Of a DNA stretch of 40,982 nt, positions 7,037 through 12,849 are shown piece after piece (the stretch's first letter is position 1; each line of letters begins with the position of its first letter). The stretch is from contig DGQK01000053.1 of NCBI GenBank assembly GCA_002390745.1, positions 165-41,146 on the forward strand, written 5' to 3'. A program made the translations under genes and the position numbers. Source of the DNA: Bacteroidetes bacterium UBA4416 (GTDB lineage Bacteria > Bacteroidota > Bacteroidia > B-17B0 > Aurantibacillaceae). The notes below the pieces were generated by a model, which was given only the letters and a program-made list of their open reading frames with translations, did no database searches and was not told the DNA's origin.

Positions 7037-8472
7037 AGGCTGTGGTTTAGAGTGATGGTTATTTCTGTACCTGGATTCGTGTGGGCGTTAATGCTGATAT
7101 TCCCATTGTTTTTTTTCAGGAGGTAGTGGATAAGCCAGAGGCCAAGCCCCGAGCCCTGTTCGTTTTGTGTGCCTTTGCGGATCTTTTCCTGGCCCATGTT
7201 GAAGAGGTGTTGGTGCAGCTCTGCCGGTATGCCAATGCCATAATCCCTGATCCGGATGGCGACCCCAGTGCGTTCCTGCCAACAGGAAATCGTTATGCGT
7301 TGATCAAAGTAAGAAAATTTCAGCGCGTTTTGCAAAAGGTTCCTCAGAATAATTTTGAGGCAGTTGAGGTCGGTGGCCACAATCAACTGCTCCGGAATAT
7401 CGGTTTCAAAACGGACTTGTTTTTCTTGGCTGGCAAACGACAGCTCTTCAATGACCCCTTCAATGCAGGCGCTTAGTAAGATTGGTTGTGGCAGGAGAAA
7501 CAAATTGCCGGTTTCGGTAAAAGACCAGTGCAGGAGATTGTTAAGGAGCAGGCTGGTTTGCTCCGTGTCCTTGCGGATATGGCGGATCATTTCCTGCGCC
7601 ATGCCCAGGTCGCCGCTTTCCATCGATTTCATGGCCTGTATGTTTTTTTTTCGCAGCGAATTTACCGGTGAGCGCAGGTCGTGGGCAATGATGGAGAAGA
7701 GCCGGTCTTTGGTTTTGTTGAGCGTTTCCAGATCGTTTCGTTGGCTTTGGATAATCCGCGAAGCTCGGTTCCTCTGCACGAGAAAAATACTGACAATACC
7801 TGCAATCAACAACAGACCAAGGCTCGTGGCAATCAACGCATTGCGTTGCATGGAGCGCATGTTGAGCTCTGATTCTTTTTTTGTGTTGAGGGTTTCAAGC
7901 TCCGAAATTTGTAATTGTTTGGACTGAACGGCGAGTTTTTTTTCGATTTGGGATAATTTCCAGATACTTTCTTTCTTGTCGAGTTTTAGCCTGATGCTAT
8001 CGGATTTTTTGAAATTGTGTAAGGCGTATTTGTAATTTCCTAATGATTCATATGTCATTGACAAATTGTAATATGCATTCTCAAGGGTCAGCTCTTCGTT
8101 TTGTGCATTGGCGAGATCCCGGCTCTTTATAAAATAGCTAAGCGCTGTTTTATTCTTCTGTAGCTGAAAATAGACATCCCCTAAGTTTAAGTAGGAGATC
8201 GCCAGACCGGCAAGATCTCTATGTTTTTCTTTTAGGATAATACTTTTGTTCAGGTAAAAAACAGCAGAGTCGTACTGCTCTGTCAGAGAATAGCATAGGG
8301 CTTTGTTATTGAACAGCTCGCTTAGCGCGTTGTCTGTAAAATGATGTTCAATCGCCACCATGTTATAATATACAAGAGCCTTATCGTATTTTTCCATTTT
8401 ATAATAAATGGCCCCTACGCTATTAAACACCTCATTCTGTAAAGGAAAAGATGTGTTCCTGGCAATTATCAT
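7033..8472 (-). CDS. TPR sensor histidine kinase, main part (separated from its N-terminus by a frameshift)
   Basis: This frame codes for tetratricopeptide-type helices (about 15-165: NSVGAIYYKMEKYDKALVYY, YLNLGDVYFQLQKNKTALSY, YYNLSMTYESLGNYKYALHN), a coiled-coil segment, one membrane helix (212-233) and a cytoplasmic kinase core: H box with His264 (IIAHDLRSPV), N box with Asn382 (NLLQNALKFS), G1 (RDYGIGIP) and G2 (GSGLGLWLI). It would phosphorylate the response regulator that overlaps its end. The 479-residue ORF begins with an internal ATG at 8472, but the frame is open upstream of it to the homopolymer at 8546-8554, and the missing signal peptide lies in the other frame just beyond (8535-8813). 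Joined by a single -1 shift, the protein would be about 593 residues, with periplasmic TPRs as sensor. Confidence 0.88.
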   Translation of the reverse strand: MIIARNTSFPLQNEVFNSVGAIYYKMEKYDKALVYYNMVAIEHHFTDNALSELFNNKALCYSLTEQYDSAVFYLNKSIILKEKHRDLAGLAISYLNLGDVYFQLQKNKTALSYFIKSRDLANAQNEELTLENAYYNLSMTYESLGNYKYALHNFKKSDSIRLKLDKKESIWKLSQIEKKLAVQSKQLQISELETLNTKKESELNMRSMQRNALIATSLGLLLIAGIVSIFLVQRNRASRIIQSQRNDLETLNKTKDRLFSIIAHDLRSPVNSLRKKNIQAMKSMESGDLGMAQEMIRHIRKDTEQTSLLLNNLLHWSFTETGNLFLLPQPILLSACIEGVIEELSFASQEKQVRFETDIPEQLIVATDLNCLKIILRNLLQNALKFSYFDQRITISCWQERTGVAIRIRDYGIGIPAELHQHLFNMGQEKIRKGTQNEQGSGLGLWLIHYLLKKNNGNISINAHTNPGTEITITLNHSL

Positions 8473-8534
8473 GGATGTGGTGTATTCCCTGAGGGCACTC
8501 TCGGGTAGTTGGTTCCTGTATAAAATGCCGCCTT

Positions 8535-8813
8535 TTAAAATGTGTAAAAAAAAAGAAGAGTATCCTGTTGTCGTTGTTGGGCCAGTTCTATACCCTTCAC
8601 AATGTCAGCATATCTCTCTTTATCCTGTTGGTTAGAATAAAGCGCATGAGCTTTGTGAAAAAACAGGTTTAACTCGTCATTAGCTTGTTTTTCCTGCTGA
8701 CATACAGCACAGAAACGCTTCATCGTTTGGTTGGCATGAAGCATTCCCGGAGTTACTTGTGCGAATGTTTCGGCATATAATCCAATAAAAAGTAAGGCAA
8801 TATGGTATTTCAT
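8535..8813 (-). CDS. N-terminal part of the TPR histidine kinase (signal peptide and first helices), frameshifted
   Basis: The 92-residue frame starts with a signal peptide (KYHIALLFIGLYAETFAQ) and continues with helices typical of the first TPR units (NELNLFFHKAHALYSNQQDKERYADIV, shown in part). It ends shortly after a run of nine T residues on the coding strand with LLFFYTF and a stop. Moving one base back within the run gives instead ...LLFFLHILKGGILYRNQLPES, which joins smoothly to the kinase ORF. The piece is therefore not an independent gene but the 5' end of the kinase. It begins 29 bp after the 137-residue unknown gene, so it probably belongs to the same operon. Confidence 0.75.
   Translation of the reverse strand: MKYHIALLFIGLYAETFAQVTPGMLHANQTMKRFCAVCQQEKQANDELNLFFHKAHALYSNQQDKERYADIVKGIELAQQRQQDTLLFFYTF
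8546..8554 (-). other. Nine-base homopolymer at the kinase frameshift
   Basis: Nine A residues on the plus strand (T9 in the coding strand) mark the exact point where the kinase reading frame changes by -1. Such a tract can be a site for ribosomal -1 slippage, transcriptional slippage, phase variation, or a sequencing length error. Confidence 0.8.
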
Positions 8814-8842
8814 CTGTTCAACTATATCATCAGTGTTGGAGC

Positions 8843-9256
8843 TTAACCTTCGACCGATAGCTGAGCCATGGTTCGCGTCTTTTTTTTGCGGGGCCTCGTG
8901 GTTTCTACAGCTACCATGATATCCATGATCCGGGTGTTGTCATATATATCCAGTTCTGCTTTTAGCCTGATTCGCCAAAGTGTTTCTTCTCCGTTATGAT
9001 GCTTTTTCGGAGATAAAACGATTTTTCTCATACTGATCAGATCACAGCATATTTCAACAGCGCTCATTTCGACTTTTATCAACTCCGGCAGGTTCTCTTC
9101 TTTTGAAATATCCAACACACAAAGCAGGCTGATTTCCCATATATTCGATTTACCTTTTTCAATGGTTGCAATGGCTTCTGCATGGAGATTGAAGTCCCCC
9201 AGATCGAAAGGTACGCATGGAACAATAGGTGTTGCTTCTGTGATATAAATAGACAT
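8843..9256 (-). CDS. Hypothetical protein, 137 residues, next to the kinase operon
   Basis: I do not recognise this family. The protein has no signal peptide or membrane helix and alternates short hydrophobic and charged stretches (NIWEISLLCVLDI, IKVEMSAVEICCDLI, RIRLKAELDIYDNTRIMDIMVAVE), which suggests an all-beta sandwich. The C-terminus is strongly basic (TTRPRKKKTRT). Alternating strands of this kind are also seen in the DUF2589 proteins encoded divergently, so a structural relationship is possible but not shown. It lies 35 bp after a 28-residue ORF and 29 bp before the kinase, all on the minus strand, so it is probably part of one operon with the sensor kinase and regulator. Confidence 0.6.
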   Translation of the reverse strand: MSIYITEATPIVPCVPFDLGDFNLHAEAIATIEKGKSNIWEISLLCVLDISKEENLPELIKVEMSAVEICCDLISMRKIVLSPKKHHNGEETLWRIRLKAELDIYDNTRIMDIMVAVETTRPRKKKTRTMAQLSVEG

Positions 9257-9291
9257 ATGTTTTAATGATTAGAGATTTTGATAGTGTTTAG

Positions 9292-9378
9292 TCAGGCCTT
9301 TTCATCAGGTCCGCCGCTTCCTCTTCCGCTCACCATATTGAGAAAATCCTCCGCTCTTTTTTGATCCCGATGTGCCAT
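9292..9378 (-). CDS. Candidate small protein, 28 residues
   Basis: An ATG-to-TGA frame encodes MAHRDQKRAEDFLNMVSG followed by a Gly/Ser/Arg-rich tail ending PDEKA. It is hydrophilic, with no signal peptide. It fits neatly between a 37-residue ORF (13 bp upstream) and the 137-residue gene (35 bp downstream), which is the main reason to think it is real. No homologue is known to me and there is no Shine-Dalgarno sequence, as elsewhere in this genome. It could be a chance frame. Confidence 0.35.
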   Translation of the reverse strand: MAHRDQKRAEDFLNMVSGRGSGGPDEKA

Positions 9379-9391
9379 AGGTAATTGTTTG

Positions 9392-9505
9392 TTATGCCTG
9401 CTTCCGGAGTTTCACATTCCCTCTGTTTGGCAGTCGGAATTTTGTTTTCATCTTATAACCCACGCTGAGTGTGACTTTGACCTTGCCGGCGGCATCTGTA
9501 TTCAT
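9392..9505 (-). CDS. Candidate small basic protein, 37 residues
   Basis: The frame starts MNTDAAGKVKVTLSVGYKMK, continues with a TKFRLPNRGN segment and ends in a basic KLRKQA. The alternation in KVKVTLSVGYKMKTKF looks like a beta hairpin. It would be the first gene of the minus-strand operon that leads to the sensor kinase, starting 56 bp from the palindrome at 9561-9578. Composition and position favour a real gene over chance, but there is no homology evidence that I can give. Confidence 0.42.
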   Translation of the reverse strand: MNTDAAGKVKVTLSVGYKMKTKFRLPNRGNVKLRKQA

Positions 9506-9560
9506 GATGTAATTTTATGGAATAGACGTTATAAATATAGCCTACTAAACTAAAAATCAT

Positions 9561-9578
9561 CCACGTAATTTTACGTGG
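9561..9578. promoter_or_regulatory. Perfect palindrome in the divergent control region
   Basis: CCACGTAA-TT-TTACGTGG, an 8-bp perfect dyad with a 2-base centre, lies midway between the divergent operons and directly before the 21-bp repeats. It is a candidate operator; without a T-run it is unlikely to be a terminator. Confidence 0.5.
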
Positions 9579-9580
9579 TT

Positions 9581-9664
9581 TTGCCTCCTGCCGGTTCTCC
9601 CATACCTTTTTCCGGTCGCCTTATGCCTTTCGTTGGGCGCCTCATGCCATTTGCCCGGAAAGGC
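9581..9664. promoter_or_regulatory. Four tandem 21-bp direct repeats, candidate LytTR binding array
   Basis: Four units start at 9581, 9602, 9623 and 9644, with cores TTGCCTCC, ATACCTTT, ATGCCTTT and ATGCCATT. The first three share a second conserved part of the form CCGGT...CC at the same phase (TTGGG...CC in the third). A 21-bp period is two helical turns, so a regulator could bind every copy on one DNA face. Known LytTR regulators use direct repeats at about this centre-to-centre distance, and a LytTR regulator is encoded in the adjacent divergent operon. The array ends 14 bp before the -7 box of the DUF2589 gene. Confidence 0.6.
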
Positions 9665-9678
9665 CTGTGTTTACACTC

Positions 9679-9686
9679 TAATTTTG
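9679..9686 (+). promoter_or_regulatory. -7 promoter box of the DUF2589 cassette
   Basis: TAATTTTG matches TAnnTTTG. The nearest upstream TTTG (9650-9653) is 25 bp away, longer than the usual 19-21, which would make a weak core promoter needing an activator. A palindrome CCAACGTTGG follows at 9692-9701, close to the expected transcription start, and could be a repressor site. Confidence 0.55.
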
Positions 9687-9738
9687 TCTCACCAACGTTG
9701 GATAAATCAATAATAGTTAAACCAAAAAAACAAAAAAC

Positions 9739-10326
9739 ATGAGTACAATAGCAGATCAGTTTAAAGGATTGCCGATGGAAGATTTGATCGGGGGCCCTTT
9801 AAGCGCCGCAGTCAAAGCAAGTTTCAGCCTTGCCAAATCAACAGCCGATTTCGTCACCCAGGTAGGTTTCGAGGCAGACGTAGACGCCAATGGTAACGCC
9901 AGGCCGGGCAAGATCAGAAATGTGGATTTCGCCTTCGAAAAAACCGGGGATGACGGAAAACAGCAAACCGTACGTATGGCCGTACCGATGCTTACCATCG
10001 TGCCGATCCCTTCCTTGCAGGTAGACCTGGTAGACATTACCTTCGACATGGAGGTGAAAAGCTCTACCAGCGAAACCGACAAGCTCAATGCGTCCGCTTC
10101 GGTGGAGGCAAGCGCTTCAGGCGGCTGGGGGCCGTTCAAAGCCGAAGTGAAAATCGCCGGTTCGGTATCTACCGCCAAGGAAAATACCCGTACAAGCGAT
10201 ACGTCGGCAAAATACCACGTACAGGTGAAAGCAGGAAGCCGCGACATTCCTGAAGGTCTGGCAAGGGTGCTCGACATCATGCACCAGGCCATCGCTCCCT
10301 CCAAAAACGAGGCTCCTAACCCCTAA
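9739..10326 (+). CDS. DUF2589 domain protein
   Basis: The 195-residue protein matches the DUF2589 family in its N-terminal LPMEDLIGGPLSAAVKA, the central VPMLTIVPIPSLQVDLVDIT that is the family's most conserved part, and the C-terminal YHVQVKAGSRDIPEGLARVL. It has no signal peptide and no membrane segment, so it is made in the cytoplasm. The centre is predicted to be beta-rich, and a Ser/Ala-rich stretch (about 108-135) precedes the last strands. The family has no established function that I know of. As the first gene behind the regulated promoter, and followed by a shorter relative, it is likely to be an abundant structural component of whatever the cassette makes. The leader (AAACCAAAAAAACAAAAAAC) is strikingly A-rich. 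Confidence 0.88.
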   Translation: MSTIADQFKGLPMEDLIGGPLSAAVKASFSLAKSTADFVTQVGFEADVDANGNARPGKIRNVDFAFEKTGDDGKQQTVRMAVPMLTIVPIPSLQVDLVDITFDMEVKSSTSETDKLNASASVEASASGGWGPFKAEVKIAGSVSTAKENTRTSDTSAKYHVQVKAGSRDIPEGLARVLDIMHQAIAPSKNEAPNP

Positions 10327-10355
10327 TCTTTAACCAAAAAAATGACGTTAATGCC

Positions 10356-10607
10356 ATGGAAGATATCAGGTATGTACATAAAGTAACCGTGGGAAGCATC
10401 AATCCTAATGTTCAGCTCACTGAAGACAAACATCAAAGCCAGATCGACTTATTGAACCGCTGCCTCAACGAATTTCCGAAAGGCCGTATTATCAGTAAAG
10501 ACGTGGCATTCGGGTCTTACAAGCTGGGCGAACATCAGCTCACGATGCAACAGGTGACTTACCATATAGGATTTACCAAACATCCGCACTGGCTGAACAA
10601 TAAATAA
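10356..10607 (+). CDS. Hypothetical small protein between two DUF2589 genes
   Basis: An 83-residue hydrophilic protein (MEDIRYVHKVTVGSINPNVQ...) that I do not recognise. It has a predicted helix (SQIDLLNRCLNEFPKG) followed by beta strands (ISKDVAFGSYKLGEHQLTMQQVTYHIGF, given in part here as GEHQLTMQQVTYHIGF). No signal peptide or membrane segment. It sits 29 bp after the DUF2589 gene and 16 bp before its shorter relative, so the three are almost certainly cotranscribed. The start at 10356 is the only ATG in this frame near the beginning; the two ATGs a few bases earlier are in other frames. Confidence 0.7.
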   Translation: MEDIRYVHKVTVGSINPNVQLTEDKHQSQIDLLNRCLNEFPKGRIISKDVAFGSYKLGEHQLTMQQVTYHIGFTKHPHWLNNK

Positions 10608-10623
10608 TTTAAAACCAACATCA

Positions 10624-11067
10624 ATGGCACAACAAAATTTAGACGATTTATTGCAGGCAATACACGATGCAGTCATCGAGGCCCAGATCATCACGGAGAA
10701 GCAGCATATCCATCAGCTCCAGAAATACTTTAACGAGGATGGAACGGCGCAGATGCTTACGCTCAGGGTTCCGAGTATGAAACCGGATGCCGCTGAGGAT
10801 GACACCGAAACGCTGCACGTACCGATGATCACCCTCGTGCCTCCATCGGCGATCAAGATCAAGCAGATGAAAGTGGATTTCAAAGTGGCGCTTGGCTCGC
10901 TCGATACCACAAACGACTGCAAGACCCTGAGGGTGGATATTGGCGGGAGCGGCGGGCTATTCGGTAAAACGCAGAATACTGCAAATGTGGAGATCATCTT
11001 TGTGGGCACCGACCCGCCTGAGTCTTTCCTGCGCATTAACGATCATTTGGTGAAAAGCATTCTTTAA
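10624..11067 (+). CDS. Short DUF2589-like protein
   Basis: The 147-residue product begins with a helical segment (NLDDLLQAIHDAVIEAQII) and then shows the DUF2589 core in the same order as the larger protein: TLHVPMITLVPPSAIKIKQM, MKVDFKVAL, and a final PPESFLRINDHLVKSIL that lines up with the IPEGLARVLDIMHQAI end. It lacks the glycine-rich GGPL start and is about 50 residues shorter. No signal peptide. Two size classes of the same fold made from one operon would be consistent with a hetero-oligomer. It follows the 83-residue gene by 16 bp. Confidence 0.75.
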   Translation: MAQQNLDDLLQAIHDAVIEAQIITEKQHIHQLQKYFNEDGTAQMLTLRVPSMKPDAAEDDTETLHVPMITLVPPSAIKIKQMKVDFKVALGSLDTTNDCKTLRVDIGGSGGLFGKTQNTANVEIIFVGTDPPESFLRINDHLVKSIL

Positions 11068-11078
11068 AACCAAAAACA

Positions 11079-11217
11079 GTCCTGCAGAGCCGCGCAGATG
11101 AAAGGCAGATACCGCAAGAGGAGTAATGATAATCAGAACTCTGCGGTTCCGCGCGACACTCTGCGGGAAAAAAGAAGACAACTTCTGCGGAAAATCTGTA
11201 GAGAAAATTGAAAACAA
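11079..11217. repeat. GC-rich imperfect repeat unit inserted between two cassette genes
   Basis: This 139-bp stretch has no gene. It holds three CTCTGCGG/TTCTGCGG-type direct repeats (about 11142, 11157, 11183) and partly complementary CTGCAGAG/CCGCGCAG sequence at its left end, a pattern seen in dispersed Bacteroidota intergenic repeats. It is flanked by two near-identical copies of the A-rich leader: CTTTAAAACCAAAAACA at 11062-11078 and CTTTTAAAACCAAAAAACA at 11218-11236. Confidence 0.5.
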
Positions 11218-11235
11218 CTTTTAAAACCAAAAAAC

Positions 11236-11793
11236 ATGATCACTAATTTTAAATTGAATCAGGGAAGATTTCTTCCTTCCAATAACAACGGGGTATGCTT
11301 TGTGGCCTGTATCGACTGGTGCGGTAATAACCTGAGGGGTAAGGCCCTGAACCTGGGCTACTATACCGATAAGAAAGTAGATACCTGGCTTCCTTACATT
11401 GAGCAGCAAGCCGAATACAGCAAGGACCGGAAAGCGCTGAACATCAGTAATTACAAATACCTTTCCGCTTTGTTGAACGCCGTTGATAAGGATATTGTGG
11501 TAAGCGACGTTACCTCCCGCGGGCTTCAACGCGCCATCGAAACCTTAGCGGTTGGCCATGCGCTGATCATTGGTATCAACTTCAGCTCTCAGGGGCAGTC
11601 ATACGGACATGCAGTAGCATTCTACAACAGCGGCAACGGTGTGAACGGTAAATTGTTCTTTGATCCGAACCAGGGGCAATTTTCCGGAGATAATGCTGCA
11701 CCGGTCGCTATCACGGTTGATGAAGTCCTGCTCCGCAAAGTGTATGGCGCATACTCGGTAAGCATGATCGCAGAGCTGAGTCTCAAAAAATAA
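11236..11793 (+). CDS. YopT-like (C58-type) papain-fold cysteine protease
   Basis: The 185-residue protein carries the three catalytic motifs of the YopT/AvrPphB group in order: NNNGVCFVACIDWC with nucleophile Cys21, QSYGHAVAFYNSG with His125, and GKLFFDPNQGQF with Asp143. The His-Asp spacing (18) is close to that of YopT. The family cleaves protein substrates, and known members are effectors delivered into host cells; other members act as toxin domains. Here there is no signal peptide, no targeting tail and no second domain, so the protein is a bare catalytic domain made in the cytoplasm. It is the third-last gene before a terminator-bounded break in the cassette and follows the repeat unit at 11079-11217. 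The target is unknown; an intact triad argues that it is active. Confidence 0.78.
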   Translation: MITNFKLNQGRFLPSNNNGVCFVACIDWCGNNLRGKALNLGYYTDKKVDTWLPYIEQQAEYSKDRKALNISNYKYLSALLNAVDKDIVVSDVTSRGLQRAIETLAVGHALIIGINFSSQGQSYGHAVAFYNSGNGVNGKLFFDPNQGQFSGDNAAPVAITVDEVLLRKVYGAYSVSMIAELSLKK

Positions 11794-11801
11794 ACCATCA
11801 G

Positions 11802-11843
11802 AAAGGGATCGACTCCGGAGCTCTTCGCAGAAGATCCCTTTTT
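11802..11843 (+). terminator. Terminator after the protease gene
   Basis: AAAGGGATC (11802-11810) pairs with GATCCCTTT (11833-11841), followed by a T-run to 11843. It splits the cassette into at least two transcription blocks or allows partial read-through. Confidence 0.8.
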
Positions 11844-11866
11844 AATCAGCTAAAGCAATATAACAC

Positions 11867-12253
11867 ATGGCAACAATTTTCAAACAGGGCTGGGATGCCG
11901 AGAAAGGCAAATACGCCAATAAATACGGCAGTTACCAGGCATACCTCGACTGCTTCGATAAAAACAGTATCCTCAAGGCATTTCATGAAGCCATTGGCCA
12001 TTTTACCGGTCAGTGGGTCAAAAATTTCTTAAGCATTGCTGTTGATCCTTATCATGATGATGACATCACCATCGAACAGGGCACGCACCAGGCTGAGGAT
12101 ACTAAGGGAGGCGGCTTTTGCCTTCATTTTACCGGCCGCGATAATTACGGCTACGCATTCCACTTCTATGTGGTGCAGGGAAATGACGGAGCGCTCATCA
12201 TTACCAAAATTACTTACCACGACGGGGATCTGAAAACGTTTCTCCGTTCTTAA
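11867..12253 (+). CDS. Hypothetical protein, 128 residues
   Basis: I do not recognise this protein. It lacks a signal peptide and membrane segments. The N-terminal half is helical (SILKAFHEAIGHFTGQWVKN), the C-terminal half beta-rich (GFCLHFTGRDNYGYAFHFYV, then GALIITKITYHDGDLKTFL). An acidic DPYHDDD segment lies between. It follows the protease terminator by 23 bp and precedes the lectin gene by 9 bp, so it is probably translated together with the lectin. A pairing of a small globular protein with a lectin could indicate a carbohydrate-directed module, but no function can be assigned. Confidence 0.68.
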   Translation: MATIFKQGWDAEKGKYANKYGSYQAYLDCFDKNSILKAFHEAIGHFTGQWVKNFLSIAVDPYHDDDITIEQGTHQAEDTKGGGFCLHFTGRDNYGYAFHFYVVQGNDGALIITKITYHDGDLKTFLRS

Positions 12254-12262
12254 AAAAACAAA

Positions 12263-12730
12263 ATGATGAATATCAATATGAATATTACCCCGCTGAAAGA
12301 GGTGGGAGGAAACGGTGGCAGCAAGTTCGATGCCTGCGCCGGAGGAAAAGTACGCGGCTTGCACATCCGCTCGGGCGCATGGATCGACGCGGTGCAGGTT
12401 ATTTACAGCAATGCGCAGGGCCAGGAAGACAGCACCAACCGTTTTGGCGGCCAGGGCGGCGGGCTGGGAGCTTTTATGCTGGAAGCAGGAGAGCGCATTA
12501 TCCGCGTCGGCTTCACGACCGGGCAGTATGTGAACTCGATCAGCATTGAAACGGATAAACACAGATGTATAAGCTTCGGGCACGAAAACGGAGAAGCAGC
12601 ATATTTCGACATTCCGGAAAACAGTGAGTTTGCAGGCTTCTATGGCAAATGCGGTGCTTACGTGGATTCCATCGGAGTACTTATCTGCAGCGGTTTTCAT
12701 TTGCCTCAAAACCCTTTGCCGGGATTATAA
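12263..12730 (+). CDS. Jacalin-like lectin domain protein
   Basis: The 155-residue protein consists almost entirely of one jacalin-like beta-prism domain. The family signature is seen at GGNGGSKFDACAGGKVRGLH (about 15-34), the strand IDAVQVIYS, the glycine-rich GGQGGGLGAFMLEAGERI, and the closing GFYGKCGAYVDSIGVLI. Jacalin-like domains bind mannose or galactose sugars; the GG near the N-terminus and the late GAYVDSIG loop form the usual sugar site. There is no signal peptide, which is unusual for a bacterial lectin that is to meet surface glycans and suggests release by another route. Two ATGs open the frame in a row; either may be used. Confidence 0.85.
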   Translation: MMNINMNITPLKEVGGNGGSKFDACAGGKVRGLHIRSGAWIDAVQVIYSNAQGQEDSTNRFGGQGGGLGAFMLEAGERIIRVGFTTGQYVNSISIETDKHRCISFGHENGEAAYFDIPENSEFAGFYGKCGAYVDSIGVLICSGFHLPQNPLPGL

Positions 12731-12746
12731 GCCCGGCTGTTAAGAT

Positions 12747-12820
12747 CTGTTTCCCGGAGTGTAGTCCGGGGGCCGGGATCCCTGAATTCACGACCCCGCT
12801 TGCCGGGAAACAGTCTTTTT
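12747..12820 (+). terminator. Large terminator after the lectin gene
   Basis: CTGTTTCCCGG (12747-12757) pairs perfectly with CCGGGAAACAG (12803-12813) and is followed by TCTTTTT. A smaller CCCGGAGTGTAGTCCGGG hairpin lies inside the loop. Confidence 0.8.
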
Positions 12821-12849
12821 AATTTATTCACTCTTTTAAACCAAACAAC

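Noticed and set aside
12029..12709. 226-codon minus-strand frame across the 128-residue and lectin genes
   Set aside because: It is antisense to two genes, one with a clear jacalin-like domain, and spans their junction, so it is not a gene.
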